Source: Massilia kyonggiensis
Lineage (GTDB): Bacteria; Pseudomonadota; Gammaproteobacteria; Burkholderiales; Burkholderiaceae_D
Length of the DNA stretch: 64,000 nt
Direction of reading: 5' to 3'
Assembly (NCBI RefSeq): GCF_024756235.1
Contig: NZ_JANUGY010000002.1
Coordinates: forward strand, 1-64,000
Translations under genes and position numbers: made by a program
Part shown: piece after piece, positions 37,906 through 49,349 of the stretch
How positions within the stretch are numbered: the stretch's first letter is position 1
Layout of the letters: each line of letters begins with the position of its first letter
The notes under the pieces: generated by a model
Database searches by the model: none
Told to the model about the DNA's origin: nothing
What the model saw: only the letters and a program-made list of their open reading frames with translations

Positions 37906-37967
37906 TTTCGTGCAAATTTTAAGAAACGTCAACCTGATTTTTGTGCAAATCGATAATTTTGTCAACC
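37906..37967. repeat. Two 29-base direct repeats, likely operator of the XRE operon
   Basis: On the minus strand each unit reads GGTTGAC-N10-ATTTGCAC(A/G)AAA. The units occupy 37967-37939 and 37934-37906, with a period of 33 bases (three helical turns), just upstream of the 37896 start. TTGAC in each could also serve as a -35. Repeats of this kind fit binding of two dimers of the XRE protein encoded in the same operon. Confidence 0.65.
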
Positions 37968-38116
37968 ACCAATTTATTCTGGTTGTCGAAAGTTGCTTCA
38001 CATCTCTTCGCCAGCCGAGCTGTCGAACCGAGCACCGAATCTATCTCCCATGGTCTTGACAAATCGAAAATTTATGTTCGTCTTTGTCGTTGACTTCGCA
38101 CACGTAGTGCTAAAGG

Positions 38117-38121
38117 TAGTT
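38117..38121. repeat. Target site duplication, left (TAGTT)
   Basis: TAGTT here is repeated exactly at 46069-46073, immediately outside the opposite inverted repeat. Five bases is the normal duplication made by Tn3-family transposition. Confidence 0.93.
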
Positions 38122-38159
38122 GGGGTCGTCTCAGAATTCGGAAAATAAAGCACGCTAAG
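38122..38159 (+). repeat. Terminal inverted repeat of the mer transposon, left
   Basis: 38 bases from GGGGTCGTCTCAGAATTCGG to the end CACGCTAAG; matches the right end in reverse complement except for two bases. The merR stop codon (38155-38157) lies inside it. Confidence 0.96.
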
Positions 38160-38610
38160 GCGTAGTCACCCCGTGACTCCCCCGCGCCGATGCAGCGAGC
38201 TTCGTTCCGTCTTGCAGTGACGCAATCAGCGGGCAGGAAATGTTCCCTTTCCGCGCATGGCAGGCGCACACCAGTTCAGACAGCACGGCCTCCATGCGTG
38301 CCAAGTCGGCCATCTTCTCGCGCACATCCTTGAGCTTGTGCTCGGCCAGGCCGCTGGCTTCCTCGCAATGGGTGCCATCCTCCAGCCGCAGTAGCTCGGC
38401 GATTTCGTCCAGGCTAAAGCCCAGCCGCTGGGCCGATTTCACGAACCGCACTCGTGTTACATCCGCCTCGCCATAGCGGCGAATGCTGCCATAGGGCTTG
38501 TCTGGCTCCGGCAGCAGGCCCTTGCGCTGGTAGAACCGGATGGTCTCCACATTGACCCCGGCCGCCTTGGCAAAAACGCCAATGGTCAGATTCTCAAAAT
38601 TAATTTGCAT
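38155..38610 (-). CDS. merR: Mercury-responsive regulator MerR
   Basis: 151 residues. HTH at [30 protein letters not shown]; Hg(II)-binding cysteines in THCEEAS, LVCACHA and ISCPLIA. It represses and, with Hg(II), activates merT onward from the operator at 38616-38646. Slightly longer than the common 144 residues because its C-terminus runs into the terminal repeat (tail [11 protein letters not shown]). Confidence 0.97.
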   Translation of the reverse strand: MQINFENLTIGVFAKAAGVNVETIRFYQRKGLLPEPDKPYGSIRRYGEADVTRVRFVKSAQRLGFSLDEIAELLRLEDGTHCEEASGLAEHKLKDVREKMADLARMEAVLSELVCACHARKGNISCPLIASLQDGTKLAASARGSHGVTTP

Positions 38611-38615
38611 ATCGC

Positions 38616-38646
38616 TTGACTCCGTACATAACTACGGAAGTAAGCT
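38616..38646 (+). promoter_or_regulatory. mer operator/promoter
   Basis: -35 TTGACT (38616-38621) and -10 TAAGCT (38641-38646) are separated by 19 bases holding the dyad CCGTAC-N4-CTACGG. This is the standard MerR-controlled PT promoter between merR and merT. Confidence 0.93.
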
Positions 38647-38681
38647 TAAGCTATCCAAACCAAATTTGAAAGGACAAGCGT

Positions 38682-39032
38682 ATGTCTGAACCACAAAACG
38701 GGCGCGGCGCGCTCTTCGCCGGTGGGCTGGCCGCCATTCTTGCGTCGGCCTGCTGCCTGGGGCCGCTGGTTTTGATCGCCTTGGGGTTCAGCGGGGCATG
38801 GATCGGCAACCTGACGGTGCTGGAACCCTATCGCCCGATCTTCATCGGCGCAGCGCTGGTCGCGCTGTTTTTCGCCTGGCGGCGCATCTACCGCCCGGCG
38901 CAAGCCTGCAAACCGGGTGAGGTCTGCGCGATTCCCCAAGTGCGAGCTACTTACAAGCTCATTTTCTGGATCGTGGCCGCGCTGGTCCTGGTCGCGCTCG
39001 GATTTCCCTACGTCATGCCATTTTTCTATTAA
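38682..39032 (+). CDS. merT: Mercuric ion transporter MerT
   Basis: 116 residues, three hydrophobic helices. The Cys pair in ASACCLGPL (TM1) and the later cytoplasmic pair in CKPGEVCAIPQ carry Hg(II) inward to MerA. First gene of the mer operon, followed by merP after 15 bases. Confidence 0.97.
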   Translation: MSEPQNGRGALFAGGLAAILASACCLGPLVLIALGFSGAWIGNLTVLEPYRPIFIGAALVALFFAWRRIYRPAQACKPGEVCAIPQVRATYKLIFWIVAALVLVALGFPYVMPFFY

Positions 39033-39047
39033 TCACAGGAGTTCATC

Positions 39048-39323
39048 ATGAAAAAACTGTTTGCCGCCCTCGCCCTCGCTGCCGTTGTTGCCCCCGTGTG
39101 GGCCGCCACCCAGACCGTCACGCTGTCCGTACCGGGCATGACCTGCTCCACCTGCCCGATCACCGTCAAGAAGGCGATTTCCAAGGTCGAAGGCGTCAGC
39201 AAAATTGACGTGACCTTCGAGACACGCGAAGCGGTTGTCACGTTCGATGATGCCAAGACCAGCGTGCAGAAGCTGACCAAGGCAACCGGAGACGCGGGCT
39301 ATCCGTCCAGCGTCAAGCAGTGA
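39048..39323 (+). CDS. merP: Periplasmic mercury-binding protein MerP
   Basis: 91 residues: signal peptide (LFAALALAAVVAPVWA) and an HMA domain with GMTCSTCPITV. It captures periplasmic Hg(II) and hands it to MerT. Preceded by AGGAG. Confidence 0.97.
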   Translation: MKKLFAALALAAVVAPVWAATQTVTLSVPGMTCSTCPITVKKAISKVEGVSKIDVTFETREAVVTFDDAKTSVQKLTKATGDAGYPSSVKQ

Positions 39324-39350
39324 GCCACTGAACCCGAACCTGGGGCGATC

Positions 39351-41479
<2,129 letters not shown>

Positions 41480-41496
41480 GGAAAAGGAGGTGTTCA

Positions 41497-41862
41497 ATGA
41501 GCGCCTACACAGTGTCCCGGCTGGCCCTTGATGCCGGGGTGAGCGTGCATATCGTGCGCGACTACCTGCTGCGCGGATTGCTACGGCCGGTCGCGTGCAC
41601 CACGGGCGGCTACGGCTTGTTCGATGACACCGCGTTGCAACGGCTGCGCTTTGTACGGGCTGCCTTCGAAGCGGGTATCGGCCTGGACGCACTGGCGCGG
41701 CTGTGCCGGGCGCTGGATGCTGCGGACGGTGACGGTGCGTCTGCGCAGCTTGCCGTGTTGCGGCAACTCGTCGAGCGTCGGCGCGAGGCCCTGGCCAGCC
41801 TCGAAATGCAACTGGCCGCCATGCCAACCGAACCGGCACAGCACGCGGAGAGTCTGCCATGA
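41497..41862 (+). CDS. merD: Mercury co-regulator MerD
   Basis: 121 residues, MerR-like HTH ([29 protein letters not shown]). MerD down-regulates the operon by displacing MerR after induction. AAGGAGG at 41484-41490 supports this start; its stop overlaps merE (ATGA). Confidence 0.95.
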   Translation: MSAYTVSRLALDAGVSVHIVRDYLLRGLLRPVACTTGGYGLFDDTALQRLRFVRAAFEAGIGLDALARLCRALDAADGDGASAQLAVLRQLVERRREALASLEMQLAAMPTEPAQHAESLP

Positions 41863-42095
41863 ACAGCCCAGAGCACTTGCCGTCTGAGACGCACAAACCG
41901 ATCACCGGCTACTTGTGGGGCGCGCTGGCCGTGCTCACCTGTCCCTGCCATTTGCCGATTCTCGCCATTGTGCTAGCCGGCACGACGGCCGGCGCGTTCA
42001 TCGGGGAGCACTGGGGTATTGCAGCCCTCACGCTGACCGGCTTGTTTGTCCTGTCTGTGACGCGGCTGCTGCGGGCCTTCAAGGGAAGATCATGA
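41859..42095 (+). CDS. merE: Mercury transport protein MerE
   Basis: 78 residues, two hydrophobic helices with the Cys pair [12 protein letters not shown] broad mercury/organomercury uptake protein. Overlaps merD by four bases. Confidence 0.94.
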   Translation: MNSPEHLPSETHKPITGYLWGALAVLTCPCHLPILAIVLAGTTAGAFIGEHWGIAALTLTGLFVLSVTRLLRAFKGRS

Positions 42096-42160
42096 CCGCT
42101 TCCCAGCCAGCCGAGAGTGGGCAGCTTTGAGCTTCGCTACCAATCTGGAGGAGTACCACC

Positions 42161-42373
42161 ATGAACGCAAACGCCCCGAACACTGCCAGTTGCACCACCT
42201 GCTGCGTATGCTGCAAAGAAATTCCGCTCGATGCCGCCTTCACCCCGGAAGGCGCGGAATACGTCGAACATTTCTGCGGGCTGGATTGCTATGAACGCTT
42301 CCAGGCACGCGCCAAGGCCGCGACAGAATCTGACATTGCGCCTGTCCCTGGCGGTTCGCAGCCGTCAGATTGA
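42161..42373 (+). CDS. DUF3330 small cysteine-rich protein of mer transposons
   Basis: 70 residues: [42 protein letters not shown], a treble-clef/TRASH-like arrangement of cysteines. Found between the mer operon and tnpR in related transposons; function unknown, metal binding likely. GGAGGAG precedes the ATG. Confidence 0.85.
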   Translation: MNANAPNTASCTTCCVCCKEIPLDAAFTPEGAEYVEHFCGLDCYERFQARAKAATESDIAPVPGGSQPSD

Positions 42374-42485
42374 GGCATACCCTAACTTGATGTCAGATGC
42401 CATGTGCAAACGATGTCAGAATAGAGTTAAATTTCCTATTGATTGACATATTCCGTCAAAGGTAATAGATTTCATCCTGACACTT
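42363..42485 (+). other. Transposon resolution site (res)
   Basis: The region upstream of tnpR contains CGTCAGATTGAGGCATACCC, TGATGTCAGATGCCATGTGC and later TTGACATATTCCGTC, in the order known for the Tn21/Tn501 res subsites I-III where TnpR resolves cointegrates. The limits are approximate. Confidence 0.7.
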
Positions 42486-42502
42486 TTGCCTTTGGAGGCA
42501 TC

Positions 42503-43060
42503 TTGCAAGGTCAACGCATCGGCTATGTCCGCGTCAGCAGCTTCGACCAGAACCCGGAACGGCAATTGGAGGGTGTTCAGGTGGCGCGGGTGTTCACCGA
42601 CAAGGCTTCTGGCAAGGACACCCAGCGTCCCGAGCTGGAAAGGCTGCTGGCCTTCGTCCGCGAGGGCGACACCGTGGTGGTGCATAGCATGGACAGGCTG
42701 GCACGCAACCTTGATGACCTGCGCCGCATCGTCCAAGGGCTGACACAACGGGGCGTGCGCATGGAGTTCGTCAAAGAAGGGCTGAAGTTCACCGGCGAGG
42801 ACTCACCGATGGCCAATCTGATGCTGTCGGTCATGGGAGCCTTCGCTGAGTTCGAGCGCGCCCTGATCCGCGAACGTCAGCGCGAGGGAATCGTGCTGGC
42901 CAAGCAGCGCGGTGCCTACCGGGGACGAAAGAAATCGCTGAACAGCGAACAAATTGCCGAGTTGAAACGGCGAGTTGCGGCAGGCGACCAAAAAACCTTG
43001 GTGGCCCGTGACTTCGGCATCAGCCGCGAAACCTTGTACCAGTACCTGCGGGAAGACTGA
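42503..43060 (+). CDS. tnpR: Serine resolvase TnpR
   Basis: 185 residues from a TTG start ([21 protein letters not shown]), the same position as other Tn501-type resolvases and preceded by GGAGG at 42494-42498; a longer ATG frame (42443) would run through res. Catalytic Ser in RVSS, and [12 protein letters not shown] and the C-terminal HTH ([17 protein letters not shown]). It resolves transposition cointegrates at res. Confidence 0.95.
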   Translation: MQGQRIGYVRVSSFDQNPERQLEGVQVARVFTDKASGKDTQRPELERLLAFVREGDTVVVHSMDRLARNLDDLRRIVQGLTQRGVRMEFVKEGLKFTGEDSPMANLMLSVMGAFAEFERALIRERQREGIVLAKQRGAYRGRKKSLNSEQIAELKRRVAAGDQKTLVARDFGISRETLYQYLRED

Positions 43061-43062
43061 CC

Positions 43063-46035
43063 ATGCCACGCCGCTCAATCCTGTCCGCCACCGAGCGCGA
43101 AAGCCTGCTGGCACTGCCAGATGCCAAAGACGAACTGATACGGCACTACACGTTCAACGAAACCGACCTGTCGGTGATCCGTCAGCGTCGCGGCGCCGCG
43201 AATCGATTGGGCTTCGCTGTGCAGCTTTGCTACTTGCGATTCCCTGGCACCTTTTTGGGCGTCGATGAGCCTCCGTTTCCGCCCCTGTTGCGCATGGTGG
43301 CCGCGCAACTCAAGATGCCAGTGGAAAGTTGGAGCGAGTACGGCCAGCGCGAACAGACACGGCGGGAGCACTTGGTCGAGCTGCAAACGGTTTTTGGGTT
43401 CAAGCCCTTCACCATGAGCCACTATCGGCAAGCCGTGCATACATTGACCGAGCTGGCCTTGCAGACCGACAAAGGCATCGTGCTGGCGAGCGCACTTGTC
43501 GAGAATCTGCGGCGGCAGAGCATTATCCTGCCCGCCATGAATGCCATCGAGCGCGCAAGCGCCGAGGCCATCACCCGTGCCAACCGACGCATTTACGCGG
43601 CGCTGACCGATTCTTTGTTATCACCCCACCGTCAGCGCCTGGACGAACTTCTCAAGCGCAAGGACGGCAGTAAAGTGACGTGGCTGGCATGGCTGCGCCA
43701 GTCGCCTGCCAAACCGAACTCTCGCCACATGCTCGAACATATTGAGCGCCTGAAATCCTGGCAAGCACTTGATCTGCCCGCAGGCATCGAGCGGCAGGTT
43801 CACCAGAACCGCCTGCTCAAAATCGCTCGTGAAGGTGGCCAGATGACGCCTGCTGATCTGGCAAAGTTCGAGGTGCAACGACGCTATGCCACGCTGGTAG
43901 CGCTGGCCATCGAAGGCATGGCCACCGTCACCGATGAAATCATCGACCTTCACGATCGCATCATCGGCAAGCTGTTCAACGCGGCCAAGAACAAGCATCA
44001 GCAGCAGTTCCAGGCTTCCGGCAAGGCGATCAACGACAAGGTGCGGATGTATGGGCGCATCGGTCAAGCGTTGATTGAGGCCAAGCAAAGCGGCAGCGAT
44101 CCGTTCGCCGCCATCGAGGCCGTTATGCCCTGGGACACCTTCGCCGCCAGCGTCACCGAAGCGCAAACATTGGCGCGGCCTGCCGACTTTGATTTCCTGC
44201 ACCACATCGGTGAAAGCTATGCCACGCTACGCCGCTACGCGCCGCAGTTCCTGGGCGTGCTCAAATTGCGGGCTGCGCCCGCCGCCAAGGGTGTGCTCGA
44301 TGCCATCGACATGCTGCGCGGCATGAACAGCGACAGCGCGCGCAAGGTGCCCGCCGATGCGCCAACCGCATTCATCAAGCCGCGCTGGGCAAAGCTGGTT
44401 CTGACCGACGACGGCATCGACCGGCGTTACTACGAGTTATGCGCCCTGTCGGAGCTGAAGAACGCGCTGCGCTCCGGTGATGTCTGGGTGCAGGGTTCTC
44501 GCCAGTTCAAGGACTTCGACGAATACCTGGTGCCGGTCGAGAAGTTCGCCACTTTGAAGCTGGCCAGCGAATTGCCGCTGGCAGTGGCCACCGACTGCGA
44601 CCAATACCTGCATGACCGGTTGGAATTGTTGGAGGCGCAACTCGCCACAGTCAACCGCATGGCTGCGGCCAACGACTTACCGGATGCCATCATCACCACC
44701 GCGTCAGGCCTGAAGATCACGCCGCTGGACGCGGCAGTACCAGACGCCGCGCAAGCCATGATCGACCAGACAGCTATGCTGCTGCCGCACCTCAAAATCA
44801 CCGAGTTGCTGATGGAGGTCGATGAATGGACGGGCTTCACCCGCCACTTCACACACCTGAAGACCAGCGACACGGCCAAGGACAAAACCTTGCTGTTGAC
44901 GACGATCCTGGCCGACGCGATCAACCTGGGTCTGACCAAAATGGCCGAGTCCTGCCCTGGCACCACCTACGCCAAGCTGTCTTGGCTGCAAGCCTGGCAC
45001 ATCCGCGATGAAACCTATTCGACGGCGCTGGCCGAGCTGGTGAATGCGCAGTTTCGGCAACCCTTCGCCGGCAACTGGGGTGACGGCACCACGTCATCGT
45101 CGGACGGCCAGAACTTCAGAACCGGCAGCAAAGCAGAAAGCACTGGTCATATCAACCCGAAGTATGGAAGCAGTCCAGGACGGACTTTCTACACCCATAT
45201 CTCCGACCAGTACGCGCCCTTCAGTGCCAAGGTGGTCAACGTGGGCATTCGTGATTCAACTTACGTGCTTGATGGCCTGCTGTACCACGAGTCGGACTTG
45301 CGCATCGAGGAACACTACACCGACACGGCAGGCTTCACCGATCACGTGTTTGGCTTGATGCATTTGCTGGGATTTCGCTTCGCGCCGCGTATCCGTGACT
45401 TGGGCGAAACCAAGCTATTCATCCCCAAGGGCGATGCCGCCTATGACGCGCTCAAGCCGATGATTAGCAGCGACAGGCTGAACATCAAGCAAATACGCGC
45501 CCATTGGGATGAAATTCTGCGGCTGGCCACCTCCATCAAGCAAGGCACGGTAACGGCTTCGCTGATGCTGCGCAAACTCGGCAGCTACCCGCGCCAGAAC
45601 GGCTTGGCCGTGGCGTTGCGCGAGCTGGGGCGCATCGAGCGCACGCTGTTCATTTTGGATTGGCTGCAAAGCGTGGAGCTGCGCCGCCGCGTCCATGCGG
45701 GGCTGAATAAGGGCGAGGCGCGCAACGCGCTGGCCAGGGCGGTCTTCTTCTACCGATTGGGTGAAATCCGCGACCGCAGTTTTGAGCAGCAGCGCTACCG
45801 GGCCAGCGGCCTCAATCTGGTGACGGCGGCCATCGTGTTGTGGAACACGGTATATCTGGAGCGTGCCACCAGTGCTTTGCGTGGCAACGGCACGGCGCTG
45901 GACGACACATTGTTGCAATATCTGTCGCCGCTGGGGTGGGAGCACATCAACCTGACCGGCGATTACCTATGGCGCAGCAGCGCCAAGGTCGGTGCGGGGA
46001 AGTTTAGGCCATTGCGACCGCTGCCACCGGCTTAG
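43063..46035 (+). CDS. tnpA: Tn3-family transposase TnpA
   Basis: 990 residues, full length for the Tn21/Tn501 group. Starts [20 protein letters not shown] and keeps the C-terminal DDE domain blocks ([58 protein letters not shown]). Two bases after the tnpR stop. Its stop codon overlaps the first bases of the right terminal repeat. Confidence 0.98.
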   Translation: MPRRSILSATERESLLALPDAKDELIRHYTFNETDLSVIRQRRGAANRLGFAVQLCYLRFPGTFLGVDEPPFPPLLRMVAAQLKMPVESWSEYGQREQTRREHLVELQTVFGFKPFTMSHYRQAVHTLTELALQTDKGIVLASALVENLRRQSIILPAMNAIERASAEAITRANRRIYAALTDSLLSPHRQRLDELLKRKDGSKVTWLAWLRQSPAKPNSRHMLEHIERLKSWQALDLPAGIERQVHQNRLLKIAREGGQMTPADLAKFEVQRRYATLVALAIEGMATVTDEIIDLHDRIIGKLFNAAKNKHQQQFQASGKAINDKVRMYGRIGQALIEAKQSGSDPFAAIEAVMPWDTFAASVTEAQTLARPADFDFLHHIGESYATLRRYAPQFLGVLKLRAAPAAKGVLDAIDMLRGMNSDSARKVPADAPTAFIKPRWAKLVLTDDGIDRRYYELCALSELKNALRSGDVWVQGSRQFKDFDEYLVPVEKFATLKLASELPLAVATDCDQYLHDRLELLEAQLATVNRMAAANDLPDAIITTASGLKITPLDAAVPDAAQAMIDQTAMLLPHLKITELLMEVDEWTGFTRHFTHLKTSDTAKDKTLLLTTILADAINLGLTKMAESCPGTTYAKLSWLQAWHIRDETYSTALAELVNAQFRQPFAGNWGDGTTSSSDGQNFRTGSKAESTGHINPKYGSSPGRTFYTHISDQYAPFSAKVVNVGIRDSTYVLDGLLYHESDLRIEEHYTDTAGFTDHVFGLMHLLGFRFAPRIRDLGETKLFIPKGDAAYDALKPMISSDRLNIKQIRAHWDEILRLATSIKQGTVTASLMLRKLGSYPRQNGLAVALRELGRIERTLFILDWLQSVELRRRVHAGLNKGEARNALARAVFFYRLGEIRDRSFEQQRYRASGLNLVTAAIVLWNTVYLERATSALRGNGTALDDTLLQYLSPLGWEHINLTGDYLWRSSAKVGAGKFRPLRPLPPA

Positions 46036-46068
46036 CGTGCTTTATTTTCCGTTTTCTGAGACGACCCC
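46031..46068 (-). repeat. Terminal inverted repeat of the mer transposon, right
   Basis: 38 bases from CTTAGCGTGC to ACGACCCC; reverse complement of the left repeat with AA in place of TT at two positions. Followed directly by TAGTT (46069-46073). Confidence 0.96.
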
Positions 46069-46073
46069 TAGTT
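46069..46073. repeat. Target site duplication, right (TAGTT)
   Basis: Exact partner of 38117-38121. Removing the transposon and one copy rejoins the XRE operon promoter side to the radical SAM promoter side. Confidence 0.93.
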
Positions 46074-46111
46074 GCGTTCACTGTACGAGTTAGTTACACT
46101 CCACTGTATAA

Positions 46112-46127
46112 CTGTATGGATATACAG
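46112..46127 (+). promoter_or_regulatory. LexA (SOS) box upstream of the radical SAM gene
   Basis: CTGTATGGATATACAG fits CTGT-N8-ACAG with the TATA-rich centre typical of strong gamma/betaproteobacterial LexA sites, and is flanked by A/T (aa...ta). It ends 18 bases before the ATG at 46146, placing it over the likely -10/start region. This predicts repression by LexA and induction by DNA damage. Confidence 0.8.
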
Positions 46128-46145
46128 TACTTTGGAGCTAGCGCT

Positions 46146-47378
46146 ATGAACATAGCAAATTTCAGCGAAGTTCGACTGCAACCGATTCATCTGGTGAAGG
46201 GGCGAGGGGCTACAAGCAACCTTCAGGGACGGTACGAGGTAGAAAAACGAGAGCGCTTTTACGACGGCTGGTCTACAGAAGGTAAGGATTCGTCTGAAGA
46301 CCGTCGGCTCAAGACAGAGGTCACTACGGAATTTGCCAAGAGCATTCTTACCCGCAACTCGTCTCCCGACATCCCATTCAATGTTTCTTTGAATCCATAT
46401 AGAGGATGTGAGCATGGCTGTATTTATTGCTTTGCTAGGCCTTCGCATAGCTACCTTGGCCTATCGCCCGGGTTGGACTTCGAAAGCCGCATTTTCGCCA
46501 AGGTGAACGCGGCTGACCTAGTGCGCCGCGAGCTGGCCAAGCCCGGCTACTTGCCGGAAAGCATCGCCATCGGCGTCAACACCGACGCCTACCAGCCCTG
46601 CGAGCGCGACCGCCGCATCACGCGCGAAGTCCTGGAGGTGCTGGGCGAGTGTAACCACCCGTATGGCCTGATTACCAAGTCCGCGCTGATCGAGCGCGAC
46701 ATCGACCTGATCGCGCCAATGGCGGAGAAGGGGCTGGCTGGAGCCGCTATCACCATCACCACGCTGGATGGCGAAATCGCACGCACGCTCGAGCCACGCG
46801 CGGCAGCGCCCGCGCGCCGCCTGCGCGCGATCCGCACCCTGACGGAGGCCGGCATCCCAGTCAGCGTCAGTGTGGCGCCGATTATCCCCTTTATCACGGA
46901 ACCGGAAATCGAACGCATTCTTGAAGCCGCCAAGGACGCCGGCGCCGTCGGCGCGCACTACACGGTCTTGCGCATGCCTTGGGAAGTGAATCCGCTGTTC
47001 CACCAATGGCTGTATGCCCACTTCCCGGAGCGCGCCCAGCGCGTTCTGAATCGCATGAAGGACATGCATGCCGGCAAGGAGTACGACAGCGACTTCGGCA
47101 AGCGCATGAGCGGCGAAGGCGTGTGGGCCGAGCTGATCCGTCAGCGCTTCACTAAGGCCGTCAAGCGATTGGGCCTGGATGGCTTCAACAGCCGCTTCAG
47201 TAAGCTGGACGCTACGCAGTTCCGTCGGCCGCTGGTGGTGCCGTCGGCAGCCGCATGCCAGCGCCGGGATGAGGATGTGACCCAGCTGGACCTGTTCGGC
47301 GGCGGGCCGGCGGTCGAGGGCGGCGGCAAGCCAGCCAGCCGCAAGACCAAGGCGAGCCCGCAGCTGGATTTGTTCTGA
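46146..47378 (+). CDS. PA0069-family radical SAM protein, complete copy (copy 1)
   Basis: 410 residues. The radical SAM motif GCEHGCIYCFARPSH gives CX3CX2C at C88, C92 and C95; the family is related in sequence to spore photoproduct lyase-like enzymes, but its reaction is not known. The start at 46146 has GGAG before it; ATG 46116 lies in the LexA box. Bases to about 46470 are clearly AT-richer than the rest, which matches host-like GC, so the gene looks like a mosaic. The C-terminus ends DLFGGGPAVEGGGK...LDLF. It is ~85% similar at DNA level to copy 2 where they overlap (by eye). Confidence 0.9.
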   Translation: MNIANFSEVRLQPIHLVKGRGATSNLQGRYEVEKRERFYDGWSTEGKDSSEDRRLKTEVTTEFAKSILTRNSSPDIPFNVSLNPYRGCEHGCIYCFARPSHSYLGLSPGLDFESRIFAKVNAADLVRRELAKPGYLPESIAIGVNTDAYQPCERDRRITREVLEVLGECNHPYGLITKSALIERDIDLIAPMAEKGLAGAAITITTLDGEIARTLEPRAAAPARRLRAIRTLTEAGIPVSVSVAPIIPFITEPEIERILEAAKDAGAVGAHYTVLRMPWEVNPLFHQWLYAHFPERAQRVLNRMKDMHAGKEYDSDFGKRMSGEGVWAELIRQRFTKAVKRLGLDGFNSRFSKLDATQFRRPLVVPSAAACQRRDEDVTQLDLFGGGPAVEGGGKPASRKTKASPQLDLF

Positions 47379-47559
47379 ACCGGCACCGCCGTATCAGGCG
47401 AGTACGTGTTGGGCATTCGTGCTCGGCGGATTTTTGGCCGAGAAAGCAGTACGGATAGATACTGCGGGAGATGACGAGCATCTACACCCGTTGCTCAGGT
47501 TCGCGTTCCCGTCGTTTTCCTCTGGTAGTGTCTACGCATGCTAAGCCTTTGAACACGAG

Positions 47560-49347
47560 CTAAATTTCGTCATAGTCAAATTGGATATTTGCCAAGGCCG
47601 CCGTAGGTGCATAGGTGTTGTACCTTCCGCGCGGCCGCTCGCGTTCTGAAATAAGATGTAGATGTTTGCGTGCGCGAGAGCAGGTTACATAAAGCAATTT
47701 CGCAGCGCTTTCATGCTGTTCCGGGTCGTTGAAATGGGGAACCATGCCTTGCAAAAGTCCGTAGGCAACTACAACATCGAATTCGCCCCCCTTAACGCCG
47801 TGAATTGTCGAAATTGTGATGCCACTACGCTCCGCAAACACCTTTCTAAAAGTCTCGATGTCTCGAATCGACTCGGCTCCTTGTTGCGCGATCCTGTCGA
47901 TGCGTGCCTGTGAACTTTCAAAGAATGCCTGATGATGTTCGGCGAGCGTTTGGAGTAGGCGATAGTCAATCTCCAACCAGGCGATGATTGCATCAAAATA
48001 TTCGGACAAGTAGCGCAAACCGTCGTTTTGCGACGAATGAAACGCATTGGACGCTCTTAACAACGCCTTGGCACAAATTGTCGATGTTGGAGCTCCTGCG
48101 AGGTTAAGGTCCCGAAGCACTTCGTTTGCCCAGCGCAGCCGCTTGACATACATTCTAGGAGATGCCTGAGTTAAGCCAATGCGCGCGAGCTTGTACCAAA
48201 AATTTTCGGGGTCGCGCGCAAAGGGAACCATACCAGGGCCGTCAAATTCATATTGCGGCATGGCGGCGATTAGCCGACGGGTCAGTGACGCCAAAGGCAT
48301 CCATTGTGGCGCTAGAATGCAAATCTCGTGCTGACGAATACCGGCGTCCTCAATGCTGTGCGTCACTAGCTGTGTGATCTTATCAAGAAGGTTCGCTTGC
48401 GTCGTCAGGGAATCATAGGTAACCAAACTTGAAAAATCCCGGCCTGGGCCAACAGCAGAGATTTGGGTCCGATGCAGGTTGTAGTTCTCAAAGTAAGTAA
48501 CAATGCGCGCGGAACTGCGATAGTTGCCGGCGAGGGCTCTCAAATCCAACGTCAGCCCTGTGAGATTGGCGAAATCCTCAGGGGTGATCGAATAGCCGCC
48601 TAGCGAGCCATAGATCGCCTGATTGGGGTCGCCAACCACAAATGAGCGAACTTCACCATAGCCGGCGCGCAAAATAGTTCCAATAATGACGTACTGAATT
48701 TCTTTAGTGTCTTGATACTCATCCACCAAGATTAAGGAGAAAATGGAACTTAATATCTTGGCAATCGATGGCTGGGTAGTAATGAGCTCACATGCACATT
48801 TCAAGATTAGTTCGAAGTCGATTAGGCGACGCTCCGCGAGTCTAGCCTGGTATGTTGCGACAACATCAGCAACATGAATTCTCTTATGTGGGTCGCACGA
48901 AACTTGCAAAGCCACTGACGTATAGAAATAGTTGCAGTCATAGATGGTCACGCCGCGGTTCTGATCACGCAGCAATTCCTCTAGAATGGTTTCCCCATCG
49001 TGGGGACTGATTACGCCAAAACCGTGCGCAAGAAGCGGATGATAGATGGCATAAGGTCTGAGTATCCATTCAAGGCAGAACGCATGGATTGTGCCGATCC
49101 ATAAGTGCTGCGTATCAACCCCCAGGCTCTCGATCCTGTCACGAATTTCATCGGCTGCGCGGTTGGTATAGGTGATCGCAACGATCCGTTGCTTGTCACT
49201 GGTCAGTCGACTCAATTCATAGGCGATTTTATATGTTAAGGTTCGCGTTTTCCCGCTGCCAGGGCAGGCTGTCAGAAAAATATTTCCTGGTGCTACGACT
49301 GCGGCTTCCTGCTCAGGGTTGAGATCTCCCGAATTCCATACAAACAT
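47560..49347 (-). CDS. gajB: UvrD-like superfamily 1 helicase, Gabija GajB-type
   Basis: 595 residues. Walker A ACPGSGKTRT (28-37), motif Ia ITYTNRAADEI, motif II VDEYQD (208-213), motif III GDPNQAIYG (239-247), motif V STIHGVKGGEFDVV and motif VI LLYVTCSRARKH. In Gabija systems a UvrD-like protein works with the OLD-type nuclease GajA against phage DNA. It starts two bases after the gajA stop, so both are one operon. It is about 100 residues longer than the best-known GajB. Codons are AT-rich compared with the host. Confidence 0.85.
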   Translation of the reverse strand: MFVWNSGDLNPEQEAAVVAPGNIFLTACPGSGKTRTLTYKIAYELSRLTSDKQRIVAITYTNRAADEIRDRIESLGVDTQHLWIGTIHAFCLEWILRPYAIYHPLLAHGFGVISPHDGETILEELLRDQNRGVTIYDCNYFYTSVALQVSCDPHKRIHVADVVATYQARLAERRLIDFELILKCACELITTQPSIAKILSSIFSLILVDEYQDTKEIQYVIIGTILRAGYGEVRSFVVGDPNQAIYGSLGGYSITPEDFANLTGLTLDLRALAGNYRSSARIVTYFENYNLHRTQISAVGPGRDFSSLVTYDSLTTQANLLDKITQLVTHSIEDAGIRQHEICILAPQWMPLASLTRRLIAAMPQYEFDGPGMVPFARDPENFWYKLARIGLTQASPRMYVKRLRWANEVLRDLNLAGAPTSTICAKALLRASNAFHSSQNDGLRYLSEYFDAIIAWLEIDYRLLQTLAEHHQAFFESSQARIDRIAQQGAESIRDIETFRKVFAERSGITISTIHGVKGGEFDVVVAYGLLQGMVPHFNDPEQHESAAKLLYVTCSRARKHLHLISERERPRGRYNTYAPTAALANIQFDYDEI

Positions 49348-49349
49348 GG

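Noticed and set aside
46116..46145. Upstream ATG for radical SAM copy 1
   Set aside because: It falls inside the LexA box and lacks a ribosome binding site; 46146 has GGAG before it.
47422..47442. CTCGGC...GCCGAG stem between radical SAM copy 1 and gajB as terminator
   Set aside because: Only six base pairs with a T-rich loop rather than a T tail; too weak to call.
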